Origin: Pseudomonadota bacterium
GTDB taxonomy: Bacteria > Pseudomonadota > Gammaproteobacteria > Steroidobacterales > Steroidobacteraceae
NCBI GenBank assembly: GCA_037200975.1
Contig: JBBCGI010000001.1
Span: 4,547,716 to 4,611,715 of the forward strand
DNA: 64,000 nt
Direction of reading: 5' to 3'
Positions 18,680 to 27,676 of the stretch are shown here, piece after piece. The notes under the pieces are model-generated. The model worked only from the letters and a program-made list of their open reading frames with translations. It was not told the origin of the DNA and ran no database searches. The translations under genes were made by a program, and so were the position numbers. Position 1 is the first letter of the stretch; every line of letters starts with the position of its first letter.

Positions 18680-20301
18680 ATTACGACTACGTCATCGTCG
18701 GCGCGGGTGCTGCCGGCTGCGTGTTGGCGAATCGGCTGAGCGAAGACCCGCAGGCGCGTGTGTTGCTGATCGAAGCCGGCGGCAGCGACGATCGCTTTCT
18801 CATTCGTATGCCGCTCGGGTTCCTGCGCGCGTTCCGCGATCCTTCGATCACCTGGGGCTACAGCAGCGAGCCCGAACCACACCTCGACGGCCGGCAACTG
18901 GCAGTTCCGCGCGGCCGCGTGCTCGGCGGGTCGTCGTCGATCAACGGCATGTTTTTCATGCGCGGCCATTCGCGCGACTTCGATGGCTGGCGGGATCTCG
19001 GTTGTACCGGTTGGGGTTACGCGGACGTGTTGCCGTACTTCAAGAAGCTCGAATCGAGCTGGCGCGGCGCGGTGCCTTACCACGGAGCGCACGGCCCCAT
19101 GCCCATCGCGCCGATCGACACCGCGCGGCTGCTGCACGAGCCGCTGATGCAGGCGGCGAGCGCGGCCGGTTTCTTCACCAACGACGACATACACGGACGG
19201 CTCGAAGAGGGCTTCGCGCGCGGCGAGATCACCATCGATTCGCGCGGGCGGCGGGCCAATGCGTCGCGCGCCTATCTACACCCGGTCCGGCATCGCGCCA
19301 ATCTGGAAATCATGCAGGGTGCGTTGACGACGCGTGTGTTGTTCGACCGCCGTCGCGCGGTGGGCGTCGAGCTGCGGCGCGGCGCCGAAATCCGCCAGGT
19401 ATTCGCGCAACGCGAGGTGATCCTGTGCGGCGGCACGTTCAACTCGGCCCAGTTGTTGATGTTGTCGGGAGTGGGGCCGGCCACGGAGCTGCGTGGGCTT
19501 GGCATCAAGCCGATCGTCGACCTGCCGGGCGTCGGTGGCAATCTGTCCGAACATCTGCGCGCCGGATTGCAGTACACCACGCGGGAGCCGGTGTCGTTCC
19601 TGCGCGAGCTGCGCGCCGATCGCGCCGCCTGGTCTCTCGCCCGCTGGTTTGTATTCGGCCGCGGCGCGTTCGCCACGCAGATCAACAGTTGCAATGTCGT
19701 GTTGCGTACCGATCCGTCGCTGCCGCAGCCGGACATCCAGCTCATGTGCAACCCGGTGCGGATGGATGCCAGGATCTGGTTTCCGCTGTTGAGCCGCCGG
19801 CAGCAACACCTGCTGACGGTGGATGCCGTGCTGCTGCATCCGGAATCGCGGGGCCGCGTGAGCCTGCGGTCGGCGGATCCGGCCGCCAAACCGCGCATCG
19901 AGTTCAATTGCCTGTCCACGCCCGGCGACCTCGCGACATTGCGCCGCGGTCTGCGCAGTGCGCGGCATATCTACGCGACTGCACCGCAGTCGGAGCTCAT
20001 TGACGAGGAGGTCGTGCCGGGCCACGGGACAGCCAGCGACGACGCGCTCGATCGGCACATCCGCGCCACGGCGGGAGTTACACAGCATCCGGTCGGCACC
20101 TGCTCGATGGCCGCAGGTGCGGGACAGGTTGTCGATCATGAACTACGCGTGCTCGGCGTCGACGGCCTGCGCGTCGCCGATGCGTCGATCATGCCGACCG
20201 TGCCGGGCGGCAACACCTACGGCGCAGTGCTGATGATCGCCGAACGCGCCGCCGATCTGATTCGCGGGCGCTCGTTGCCGCCCGCGCTGGAGCGTCCATG
20301 A
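18676..20301 (+). CDS. GMC family FAD-dependent oxidoreductase (first copy)
   Basis: A glucose-methanol-choline type flavoprotein alcohol oxidase/dehydrogenase, 541 residues. The GTG at 18676 overlaps the aldehyde dehydrogenase stop (GTGA). The N-terminal ADP-binding loop VGAGAAGCVLANRL, the second GMC signature GRVLGGSSSINGM and the C-terminal HPVGTCSMA (active-site His) plus GLRVADASIMP are all intact. Bacterial members of this size usually oxidise primary alcohols to aldehydes with a membrane or quinone acceptor. Spacing to the following DUF3237 gene is an ATGA overlap, so this GMC and the DUF3237 protein are made together. Confidence 0.93.
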   Translation: MNYDYVIVGAGAAGCVLANRLSEDPQARVLLIEAGGSDDRFLIRMPLGFLRAFRDPSITWGYSSEPEPHLDGRQLAVPRGRVLGGSSSINGMFFMRGHSRDFDGWRDLGCTGWGYADVLPYFKKLESSWRGAVPYHGAHGPMPIAPIDTARLLHEPLMQAASAAGFFTNDDIHGRLEEGFARGEITIDSRGRRANASRAYLHPVRHRANLEIMQGALTTRVLFDRRRAVGVELRRGAEIRQVFAQREVILCGGTFNSAQLLMLSGVGPATELRGLGIKPIVDLPGVGGNLSEHLRAGLQYTTREPVSFLRELRADRAAWSLARWFVFGRGAFATQINSCNVVLRTDPSLPQPDIQLMCNPVRMDARIWFPLLSRRQQHLLTVDAVLLHPESRGRVSLRSADPAAKPRIEFNCLSTPGDLATLRRGLRSARHIYATAPQSELIDEEVVPGHGTASDDALDRHIRATAGVTQHPVGTCSMAAGAGQVVDHELRVLGVDGLRVADASIMPTVPGGNTYGAVLMIAERAADLIRGRSLPPALERP

Positions 20302-20768
20302 CTGGCGCGAACGAAATGCCCGCCAGCGAGCTTGCGATCAGGCTGGTACACGCCTTCGACATCCGCATCGACTTCGCCAGCCGTCTGATCTTCGGTCCGG
20401 TGTCGGGTGGTGCCAAACAGGGTTATGTGCCGCTGAGCAGCGGCATCATCCGCGGCCCGCGCCTCAATGGCCGCGTGATGGAGCACAGCGGGGCAGATTG
20501 GGCCACGGTCCGCACGGACGGCGTGGTGGAGACCAATGCGCACTACATGCTCGAGGCCGACGACGGCACGCCTATCTACATACAGAACCGCGGCTACATC
20601 TACAACACCCGGCCCGATGCACCGGGGCCGGCATATTTCCGCTGCACGCCGTACTTTCGTGCGCCGGTGGGCGTCCACGACTGGCTCAATCGCACCGTGA
20701 TCGTGGGCGGTGGCGAGCGGCACCAGCACCCGGATTACACGCTGTTCCGCTATTTCTCCGTCGAATGA
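20298..20768 (+). CDS. DUF3237 family protein (second copy)
   Basis: A 156-residue DUF3237 protein, start ATG 20298 overlapping the preceding GMC stop. It shares the family core with the copy at 16695: GPRLNGRVMEHSGADW, then RTDGVVETNAHYMLEADDG, YIQNRGYIYNTRP, and HDWLNRTVIVGGG near the end. It differs clearly in the loops, so it is a paralogue rather than a recent duplicate. Function is unknown. The alternation DUF3237-ALDH-GMC-DUF3237-GMC suggests that each DUF3237 partners an oxidase, for example as a product isomerase/hydrolase or chaperone; that is speculation. Confidence 0.85.
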   Translation: MTGANEMPASELAIRLVHAFDIRIDFASRLIFGPVSGGAKQGYVPLSSGIIRGPRLNGRVMEHSGADWATVRTDGVVETNAHYMLEADDGTPIYIQNRGYIYNTRPDAPGPAYFRCTPYFRAPVGVHDWLNRTVIVGGGERHQHPDYTLFRYFSVE

Positions 20769-20793
20769 TCCGGCCCGGAACGATCCGCCCGGC

Positions 20794-22401
20794 ATGAAAC
20801 GCTTCGACTATATCGTCGTTGGTGGCGGGTCTGCCGGCTGCGTGCTCGCGGCACGGCTCAGCGAGGATCCGTCGATCCAGGTCGTGTTGCTCGAAGCCGG
20901 CGACGATGAGCGCAAATACTTTCGCATCCCGATGCCGCTGGCCTGGCGCGACGCGTTCAAGGATCCGGACCTGTCGTGGGGTTTCACCACCGAGGCCGAA
21001 CCGTTCGCCGACGGCCGCTGCATTCCCGCGCCGCGCGGCAAGGTGCTGGGCGGCTCGAACTCCGTCAACGGCATGATGTACATGCGCGGTCACCGGCGCG
21101 ATTACGATGACTGGGAAGCGCGCGGGCTGCCGGGGTGGGGGTACGAAGGCGTGTTGCCTTACTACCGGCGGGCCGAGACGAACTGGCGCGGCGCGTCGCG
21201 TTTTCACGGCGCACACGGGCCGCTGACGACTTCGCACCACATGCCGGATGACTTCATCTATCCGCGCATCATCGATACCGCCGAAACGCTGGGCTTCCGG
21301 CATCTCGACGATTTTCACGGCGAGGAGGGCGAAGGATTCTCGACGCCCGATTTCAACATCCATGCCGGCACGCGGGGCAGCACCGTTGCGCGGTATCTGC
21401 GGCCGGCGATGTCGCGGCCCAATCTGGACGTGCGCGTGAATACGCGGGTCCACCGGCTGGTGCTCGTCAACGGCCGCTGTGTGGGTGTCGATGCCGAGTC
21501 GTCGGGATCGGTCGACAGGCTGACCGCCGACCGCGAAGTGATCCTGGCGGCCGGCGCTTTCAATTCGCCGCAGCTGCTGCAGTTGTCGGGCATCGGAGCG
21601 CCTGCCGATCTCGAACCACACGGCATCAAGGTGCTCCATGCGCTGCCGGGAGTGGGCGCGAACCTGCAGGATCATCAATCCACCGCGGTCGTGTTCGGCG
21701 CGAGCGGCGATTTCTGCTTCGATCCGAAACTGCGGCTCGACCGGCTGGCGCTGTCGGTTCTCGAATGGAAGTTGTTTCGCACCGGGACGATCGGCAAGGC
21801 GCCGGTGTCGGCGCAGGGCCTGGTACGCACGCGGCCCGGGCTCGACCGTCCCGACCTGCAGATGCTGATTTCGCCGGTGTCCATCTTCGCGCGGCCGTGG
21901 TTTCCGGGCTGGCGCAAGGGTGAGGGCCATCGCCTCTCGATGGCCTGCGTGCTGCTGCATCCGGACAGCCGCGGCAAGGTCAGCCTGCGTTCGGCGGATC
22001 CCACGGCGCCGCCGCGCATCCTGCTGAATCTGCTGCAGGCCGAGAGCGACCGCCAGGCGCTGCGCGGGATCGTACGATTCGTGCGCCGTTTCTTTGCCAC
22101 CGCGCCGGCTTCGGAGCTGGTCGCTGCCGAGCAATTTCCGGGACCCGGGATCGAATCGGATGCGCAGATCGATGCGCACCTGCGCAAGACGCTGGGGACC
22201 GCCATGCATCCGACCAGCTCCTGCGCCATGGGTGTGGACTCCATGGCCGTCGTCGACGGTCAGCTGCGAGTGCACGGATTGTCGGGACTGCGCATCGCCG
22301 ATGCGTCCATCATGCCGGCCATCGTCGGCGGCAATACGAATGCGCCGGTGATCATGATCGCGGAAAAAGCGGTCGACCTGATTCTGGGTCGCCGGGTTTA
22401 G
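20794..22401 (+). CDS. GMC family FAD-dependent oxidoreductase (second copy)
   Basis: A second GMC flavoprotein, 535 residues from the ATG at 20794, 25 nt after the second DUF3237 gene. The FAD loop VGGGSAGCVLAARL, GKVLGGSNSVNGM and the C-terminal HPTSSCAMG with GLRIADASIMP are present. Compared with the copy at 18676 the active-site neighbourhood differs (HPTSSCAMG versus HPVGTCSMA), so substrate preference may differ. It likely oxidises an alcohol in the same pathway. Confidence 0.93.
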   Translation: MKRFDYIVVGGGSAGCVLAARLSEDPSIQVVLLEAGDDERKYFRIPMPLAWRDAFKDPDLSWGFTTEAEPFADGRCIPAPRGKVLGGSNSVNGMMYMRGHRRDYDDWEARGLPGWGYEGVLPYYRRAETNWRGASRFHGAHGPLTTSHHMPDDFIYPRIIDTAETLGFRHLDDFHGEEGEGFSTPDFNIHAGTRGSTVARYLRPAMSRPNLDVRVNTRVHRLVLVNGRCVGVDAESSGSVDRLTADREVILAAGAFNSPQLLQLSGIGAPADLEPHGIKVLHALPGVGANLQDHQSTAVVFGASGDFCFDPKLRLDRLALSVLEWKLFRTGTIGKAPVSAQGLVRTRPGLDRPDLQMLISPVSIFARPWFPGWRKGEGHRLSMACVLLHPDSRGKVSLRSADPTAPPRILLNLLQAESDRQALRGIVRFVRRFFATAPASELVAAEQFPGPGIESDAQIDAHLRKTLGTAMHPTSSCAMGVDSMAVVDGQLRVHGLSGLRIADASIMPAIVGGNTNAPVIMIAEKAVDLILGRRV

Positions 22402-22411
22402 GGGGAGACGA

Positions 22412-23668
22412 GTGGCGAAGCCCGTTTATTACGGCTGGATATTGTTAGGCGTCCTGTGGCTGGTGTTCGCCTTCAACCTGGGGTTCCCCGCGTATGGCGG
22501 GCCGGTCATCAATTCGGCGATGGCGCGCGAGCTCGGCTTCAGCCGCGAGACGCTCGGACTGATGACGTCGTTCTACATCATCATGTCGGGATTGCCGGGG
22601 CCGCTGGTCGCGATGTCGGTGAACCGCTTCGGCGTGCGGCGTACCTTGCTCGCGGGCAGCGCCATGAATGTCGCCGGCGCCGCGTTCATGGCCACGGTGG
22701 CGAACTCGGGGCTCGCCGCGTATTTCGGTTTCGGCCTGCTGATCGGCGGCGGTGTCTGCACCGGTGCCGCCATCGCGAGCCAGACCGGCCTGTCGCGCTG
22801 GTTCGTGCGGCGGCGCGCGATGGCGATGTCCATCCTGTATTCGGCTGGCGCCATCGGCGGCTACATCGCCACCAAACACGTATTGCCGGGCGTCATCGCA
22901 GCCACTGGCAATTGGCGCAATGCCTGGTGGGTCATCGTCGGACTGTCCGCGCTCGCGGGCGTGCTTGCGCTGCTGTTCGTGAAGGAACGTCCCGAAGACA
23001 TGGGGCTGGTCGCCGACGGCGAGAATCTGGCCGCGCCCGATGCGCCACCCAAACCCCGGCCGGCATTCGTCACGACGACGCCCTGGGAGTTCCGCGACGC
23101 GGTGCGCGCGCCCAGCTACTGGCTGATCCTCGGCTCCTTGTTAGGTGGCAGCGGCGGGTTCACGCTGTTCCTCGCGCACGGCATCGTGCATCTGCAGGAT
23201 CTCGGCCACGCGGCGACGGTGGGCGCGGGCGCGATCGCCACCATGACGGTGACCGGCCTGCTCGCCAAGGTGATCATCGTTTTATTCGGCGACCGGATCG
23301 ATCCGCGTTACCTGTGGGCGGTGTTCATGTTGTTCTTCGGTGCGGGGCTCGTGATCATCGTCAACGCGCGCACGCAACTGCAGGTCGACCTGTTCGCGAC
23401 CTGTCTCGGAATCGGCTTCGGTGGAGGGATCGTCTGCTTGATGACAGTGCTCGGCAACTACTACGGACTCAAGGCGTTCGCCTTGTTGTCGGGAATCGCG
23501 ATCGCCATCAACACCACGTTGTCGGCGCTGGCCCCGTTCATCGCGGGGTTCCTGTTCGATCACGGATACGGCTATGCCGGCACGTGTTACTTCCTCGCCG
23601 CCTGGTGTTTCGCCGGCGCGGTGGTGCTGTTCGTCCTGCGCCGGCCGGTGCTGAAGGCGGTGGCATGA
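22412..23668 (+). CDS. MFS transporter (OFA/monocarboxylate-like)
   Basis: A 12-helix MFS permease, 418 residues, start GTG 22412 with GGGGGAGA upstream. The opening YYGWILLGVLWLVFAFNLG with a following SRETLGLMTSFYIIMSG resembles the oxalate/formate-antiporter and monocarboxylate transporter branch, whose members move small carboxylates. The central loop RPEDMGLVADGE is also typical of this branch. Its stop overlaps the ATG of the acyl-CoA synthetase, which suggests import of an acid or polyol substrate and activation in one unit. Confidence 0.88.
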   Translation: MAKPVYYGWILLGVLWLVFAFNLGFPAYGGPVINSAMARELGFSRETLGLMTSFYIIMSGLPGPLVAMSVNRFGVRRTLLAGSAMNVAGAAFMATVANSGLAAYFGFGLLIGGGVCTGAAIASQTGLSRWFVRRRAMAMSILYSAGAIGGYIATKHVLPGVIAATGNWRNAWWVIVGLSALAGVLALLFVKERPEDMGLVADGENLAAPDAPPKPRPAFVTTTPWEFRDAVRAPSYWLILGSLLGGSGGFTLFLAHGIVHLQDLGHAATVGAGAIATMTVTGLLAKVIIVLFGDRIDPRYLWAVFMLFFGAGLVIIVNARTQLQVDLFATCLGIGFGGGIVCLMTVLGNYYGLKAFALLSGIAIAINTTLSALAPFIAGFLFDHGYGYAGTCYFLAAWCFAGAVVLFVLRRPVLKAVA

Positions 23669-25680
23669 AACAAATCGACGAGGGTCAATTGTTGTGGAAG
23701 CCCGGCGCGCGACGCCTCGCGCGTTCCCACCTGACCCGGTACCTGAACTGGCTCGATCAGCGTGGCCGGAAGTTCGATGACTACCAGGCATTGTGGCAAT
23801 GGTCGGTCGACGATCTCGAAGGGTTCTGGGGCTCGATCGTCGAATTTTGCGGCGTGAAATTTTCGCGCCCCGCGAGCCGCGTGCTCGGCAAACGCGAGAT
23901 GCCCGGGGCAGAGTGGTTCCCGGGCGCGACGCTCAACTATGCGGAACACGCGCTGCGCCATGAGCGGCCGGGCGTCGACGCGCTCATTCATCTGTCAGAG
24001 CGCGCCGCGCTCCAGACGATGCAGTGGCCGGAGCTCGCGCGGCAGGTGCGAGTTCTCGCCACGCGCCTGCGTGCACTGGGTGTCGCGCCCGGCGACCGTG
24101 TGGTGGCCTATCTGCCGAACACGCCGGAGGCGGTTATCGCGATGCTGGCCACGGCCAGCATCGGCGCGGTGTGGTCGAGCTGCGGGCCGGATTTCGGCGC
24201 GCGTGGCGTGCTCGATCGGTATGCACAGCTCGCGCCGAAGCTCATTTTCTGCGTCGACGGTTACAGCTACGGCGGCAAGCTGTTCGACAAACGCGCCGAG
24301 ATCCGCGACATCATCGCGGGGCTGCCGTCGCTCTCGCAGGTCATCCACCTGCCGTACCTCGACCGTACCGATCTGACTCCGCTCACCGAACGCTCGCTGT
24401 TCTGGGCGGACGTGCTCAGCGGCGCCGACCCGGGGCGCGAAGCGTTCCAGTTCGAACAGGTGCCGTTCGCGCATCCGCTGTGGATTCTGTTCTCGTCCGG
24501 CACCACCGGTCTGCCCAAGGCGATTGTCCACTGCCACGGGGGCATCACGCTCGAGCAGTTCAAGCTGTTCCACTTCCACATGGATCTGCACGCGCGGCAG
24601 CGCATGTTCTTCTTCACCAGCACCGGCTGGATGATGTGGAATTTTCTTGCGAGCTCCCTGCTGATGGATGCCGTGCCCGTGCTCTACGACGGCAACCCGG
24701 CCTGGCCCACCCCCGACCTGCTGTGGAAAATGGCCGACGACACCGGCGCGCATCTGTTCGGCGCCAGCCCTACCTACCAGGCCATCCTCGAGAAGGCCGG
24801 TATCGTGCCGAAGGACCGCTTCGAGCTGGCCGAGCTCGAGACCATCGTGCTGGCCGGCTCTCCGGTGACGGCCGAGTGCCATGCGTGGTTCTACGACAAC
24901 GTGAAGGCGGACCTCTGGGCGCACTCGGGCAGCGGCGGCACCGACATCTGCTCCGGACTCGTTGGCGGCGTGGTGAACCTGCCTATCTACGCGGGCGAGA
25001 TCCAGGCGCGGCAGCTGGGCGTTGCCGCGTATGCTTTCGACGAGCAGGGCAGGCGGCTGGTCGACCAGGTCGGCGAACTCGTGTTGACCGAACCCATGCC
25101 GTCGATGCCGGTGCGCTTCTGGGGCGACGAGGACGGCAGCCGTTATCGCGATTCGTATTTCGACCATTACCCGGGCATCTGGCGGCACGGCGATTTCTTC
25201 CGCATCAATGCGCGTGGCGGTTGTTTCGTGCTCGGACGTTCGGATGCGACGCTGAACCGTCACGGCGTGCGCATCGGCACGGCCGAGATCTACCGGTCGC
25301 TGGCGGGTGTTCCCGAGATCGAAGACGCGTTGATCGTCAATCTCGATCTGCCGGGTGGAAAGTTCTTCATGCCGCTGTTCGTCAAACTCAAGGAAGGGCG
25401 GCGGCTCGATGCCGCGCTCACTGAGCGCATCCGGGCGCATATCCGCCAGGAATATTCGCCGCGCCACGTGCCGGACCGGATCCTCGAAGTGGGCGCGATT
25501 CCGTACACGCTGACCGGCAAAAAGATGGAGGTCCCGGTGCGTCGCATCCTCATGGGCATGCCGGTTGCGCAGGCGGCCAACCGCGCCGCCATGGCGAATG
25601 TCGAATCGCTCGACTTCTTCACCGACTACGCCGCCAAACAGACGGACTTCTCCATAACCTCAGGAAAATCCACGAGCTAA
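23665..25680 (+). CDS. Acetoacetyl-CoA synthetase-like acyl-CoA ligase
   Basis: An adenylate-forming ligase of 671 residues that activates a carboxylic acid with ATP and CoA. Length, the N-terminal cap (LWKPGARRLARSHLTRYLNW) and motifs LFSSGTTGLPKAIVH (A3, phosphate loop), HSGSGGTDICSG, GRSDATLNRHGVRIG (A8 hinge) and TGKKMEVPVRR (catalytic Lys) fit the acetoacetate-CoA ligase (AACS) group. The start ATG overlaps the MFS stop. It ends the operon that begins at 16695 and would feed the final acid into beta-oxidation. The true acid could be a different 3-oxo or ether acid. Confidence 0.9.
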   Translation: MKQIDEGQLLWKPGARRLARSHLTRYLNWLDQRGRKFDDYQALWQWSVDDLEGFWGSIVEFCGVKFSRPASRVLGKREMPGAEWFPGATLNYAEHALRHERPGVDALIHLSERAALQTMQWPELARQVRVLATRLRALGVAPGDRVVAYLPNTPEAVIAMLATASIGAVWSSCGPDFGARGVLDRYAQLAPKLIFCVDGYSYGGKLFDKRAEIRDIIAGLPSLSQVIHLPYLDRTDLTPLTERSLFWADVLSGADPGREAFQFEQVPFAHPLWILFSSGTTGLPKAIVHCHGGITLEQFKLFHFHMDLHARQRMFFFTSTGWMMWNFLASSLLMDAVPVLYDGNPAWPTPDLLWKMADDTGAHLFGASPTYQAILEKAGIVPKDRFELAELETIVLAGSPVTAECHAWFYDNVKADLWAHSGSGGTDICSGLVGGVVNLPIYAGEIQARQLGVAAYAFDEQGRRLVDQVGELVLTEPMPSMPVRFWGDEDGSRYRDSYFDHYPGIWRHGDFFRINARGGCFVLGRSDATLNRHGVRIGTAEIYRSLAGVPEIEDALIVNLDLPGGKFFMPLFVKLKEGRRLDAALTERIRAHIRQEYSPRHVPDRILEVGAIPYTLTGKKMEVPVRRILMGMPVAQAANRAAMANVESLDFFTDYAAKQTDFSITSGKSTS

Positions 25681-25687
25681 CTCCCTG

Positions 25688-25710
25688 AAAACGTGACGAG
25701 CGCACGTTTT
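25688..25710. terminator. Hairpin terminator after the GMC/ALDH operon
   Basis: AAAACGTG at 25688-25695 pairs perfectly with CACGTTTT at 25703-25710 across a 7-nt loop, 8 nt after the acyl-CoA ligase stop. A-run and T-run flanks make it a plausible bidirectional intrinsic terminator. Confidence 0.6.
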
Positions 25711-25766
25711 GCCGGCCCGGTTCATGGGCTATGCTTTTACTTATGTCAACCAGGAGGAATGTCGAC

Positions 25767-26450
25767 ATGCGTAAGGCAATGGTTCTCGGAGTTTTGACGC
25801 TTGCGGGAACGCTTGCATCGCCCGCGTTCGCGGACGAATTTTCCGGCTTCCGGCTGGGCATGACGTTCAATTCCGACAAGCTCCAGGGCGACTTCAACTT
25901 CGCGCCACTGGCTGAAACCACGCGGGTCAATACCACCCGATTCGGTTACGGCTTGTTTGGTGGTTGGGGTCTCAATCGTTATATCGCCTTCGAAGGCGGC
26001 TTCCAGAGCGGCAACGATTTCAACCAGGCGGTGTTCCCGGAATATGCCGCGCTGTTCGATTTCCCGACGCCGGAAGATTGCACGTGCACGGATCGTGCGC
26101 CGGCCTTCAACGTGCACAACGACATCAAGTCGCTGCAGGCGTCAGTGGTCGGATCCTTGTGGATCGGGAAAAAGTTTTCGGTGTTCGGCCGCGCGGGCGG
26201 CATGTACTGGAAGGCCGAAACCGTCATCGGCGTCGGCGATCCGGATGGTCCGCCGAAGGTCACCGAGGCGGCAAACGACACGGGCTTTGCGCCGCTGCTC
26301 GGCGTCGGTATACAGACCACGCTCGATGGCGCGTTGCTGCGTCTCGAGTATCAGTACTCCGATCTCGGCGACCTCACCGACAGCTTCAACTTTTCGCAGA
26401 CCGACAACGAGTATTCGGCGCTCTCGCTGAGCATCGTCTGGATGCTCTGA
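25767..26450 (+). CDS. Outer-membrane beta-barrel protein (OmpA/OmpW-like fold)
   Basis: A 227-residue exported protein. The start at 25767 has AGGAGG 9-15 nt upstream. A signal peptide is clear: MRKAMVLGVLTLAGTLASP with a cut after AFA at about residue 22. The rest alternates hydrophobic residues in strands (FSGFRLGMTF, RFGYGLFGGWGLNRY, SLWIGKKFSVFGRAGGMYW, GALLRLEYQYSDLGDL) and ends LSLSIVWML, the usual small porin-like barrel topology with a hydrophobic C-terminus. One periplasmic or surface loop has a Cys pair (CTC). Specific function is unknown. It is isolated, flanked by hairpins on both sides, so probably monocistronic. Confidence 0.82.
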   Translation: MRKAMVLGVLTLAGTLASPAFADEFSGFRLGMTFNSDKLQGDFNFAPLAETTRVNTTRFGYGLFGGWGLNRYIAFEGGFQSGNDFNQAVFPEYAALFDFPTPEDCTCTDRAPAFNVHNDIKSLQASVVGSLWIGKKFSVFGRAGGMYWKAETVIGVGDPDGPPKVTEAANDTGFAPLLGVGIQTTLDGALLRLEYQYSDLGDLTDSFNFSQTDNEYSALSLSIVWML

Positions 26451-26470
26451 TTTCCTGATTCTCTCCGGCG

Positions 26471-26501
26471 GCGCGTGAGGCACTTACGGTGCCTCACGCG
26501 C
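26471..26501. terminator. GC-rich hairpin after the outer-membrane protein gene
   Basis: GCGCGTGAGGCAC 26471-26483 pairs perfectly with 26489-26501 over a 5-nt loop. It lies 20 nt after the stop. There is no T-run, so it may act as a weak terminator or as an mRNA 3'-end stabiliser. Confidence 0.5.
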
Positions 26502-26551
26502 TCGCGCATACTCCGCCAGGCCTTTCAGGCCAATCCACGGGGAGTAGCTCA

Positions 26552-27592
26552 ATGCGTTACCGGAAACTCGGCAATACCGGTCTGATCGTCTCCGAGATGT
26601 GCCTCGGTGCGATGACCTTCGGCAGTGGCGAGGGCATGTGGGCGACGGTGGCCGGTGTCAGCCAGGACAACGTCAGCGAGATCATCAAGTCCGCGTTCGA
26701 CCGCGGCATCAACTTCATCGACACCGCGGATTTTTATTCCAACGGCCGTTCGGAAGTGGTGACCGGGAATGCCTTGAAGATGCTCGGGCTGCCGCGCGAT
26801 TCGTACGTGCTCGCGACCAAGGTGCTGCTGCGCATGGGTGCCGGGCACAACCAGATCGGTCTGTCGCGTTACCACATCATGGAAGGTGTCAACGCCAGCC
26901 TCAAACGCCTGCAGGTCGACCACATCGACCTCTATCAGATCCACGGCCGCGACCCGTTCACGCCGCTCGAGGAAACTCTCGACGCGTTGGACGACTGCGT
27001 GCGCGCCGGCAAGGTGCGCTACCTCGGGCTGTGCAATCTTTCCGCCTGGGAGATCACCAAGTCGCTGTGGATCTCCGACAAGAAGAATCTCGCGCGATTC
27101 GAGAGCCTGCAGATGTACTACTCGGTGGCCGGACGCGACATCGAACGCGAAATCGTGCCGCTCGCGAAGGACCAGAACCTCGCCATCATGCCATGGAGTC
27201 CGCTGGCCGGCGGTTTGCTGTCGGGCAAGTTCTCCCGCGAGAACCAAAAACCCGAGGGCGCGCGCCGCGCGACGCTCGATTTCCCGCCAGTCGATCGCGA
27301 ACGCGCGTTCCACGTGATCGACGTCATGCGGCCGATCGCGGCGGACAACCTCGTGTCGGTCGCGCAGGTGGCGCTCGCCTGGTTGTTAGCCCAGCCGCAC
27401 GTCACCTCGGTGATCATCGGCGCCAAGAACCAGGAACAGCTGCTCGACAACATCTCCGCCACCGAGCTCAGGCTTTCACCCGAGCAGATCGGGGCCATCG
27501 ACGAAGCCTCGAAACTGCCGGGCGAATATCCGCAGTGGATGCTCACGCGGCAGTCGGGGGACCGGTTGGGGCAGGTGAGCGGCGCCGACTGA
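26552..27592 (+). CDS. Aldo/keto reductase
   Basis: An NADPH-dependent aldo/keto reductase of 346 residues. The start at 26552 has GGGGAG upstream. The barrel's catalytic tetrad can be placed: Asp and Tyr in NFIDTADFYSNGRSE, Lys in VLATKVLL, His in DLYQIHGRDP. The cofactor end reads IIGAKNQEQLLDN, as in the AKR groups related to YajO/voltage-channel beta subunits. It is a stand-alone gene; the physiological aldehyde cannot be inferred. Confidence 0.92.
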   Translation: MRYRKLGNTGLIVSEMCLGAMTFGSGEGMWATVAGVSQDNVSEIIKSAFDRGINFIDTADFYSNGRSEVVTGNALKMLGLPRDSYVLATKVLLRMGAGHNQIGLSRYHIMEGVNASLKRLQVDHIDLYQIHGRDPFTPLEETLDALDDCVRAGKVRYLGLCNLSAWEITKSLWISDKKNLARFESLQMYYSVAGRDIEREIVPLAKDQNLAIMPWSPLAGGLLSGKFSRENQKPEGARRATLDFPPVDRERAFHVIDVMRPIAADNLVSVAQVALAWLLAQPHVTSVIIGAKNQEQLLDNISATELRLSPEQIGAIDEASKLPGEYPQWMLTRQSGDRLGQVSGAD

Positions 27593-27640
27593 GGCGTTGT
27601 CCGACAAACTAGTCGGAGCGCACGAGCTCCCGGCCGATAG

Positions 27641-27664
27641 ACGCGCTTCGCAGCGCGTGTTTAT
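27641..27664. terminator. Hairpin after the aldo/keto reductase gene
   Basis: ACGCGC 27641-27646 pairs with GCGCGT 27653-27658, followed by GTTTAT. A smaller stem CCGAC/GTCGG sits just before it at 27601-27616. Possible terminator, weak T-run. Confidence 0.45.
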
Positions 27665-27676
27665 GCTCTCCGTCAA

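Noticed and set aside
22456-23664. Long open frame giving an apparent 400-residue N-terminal extension of the acyl-CoA ligase
   Set aside because: It lies in another frame of the MFS gene, is arginine-rich and low in hydrophobic cores; codon use and motifs support the MFS protein instead. The ligase starts normally at 23665.
16695-25680. Calling the operon a true polyethylene-glycol operon
   Set aside because: There is no TonB receptor or AraC regulator adjacent, and substrate cannot be read from sequence; kept as resemblance only.
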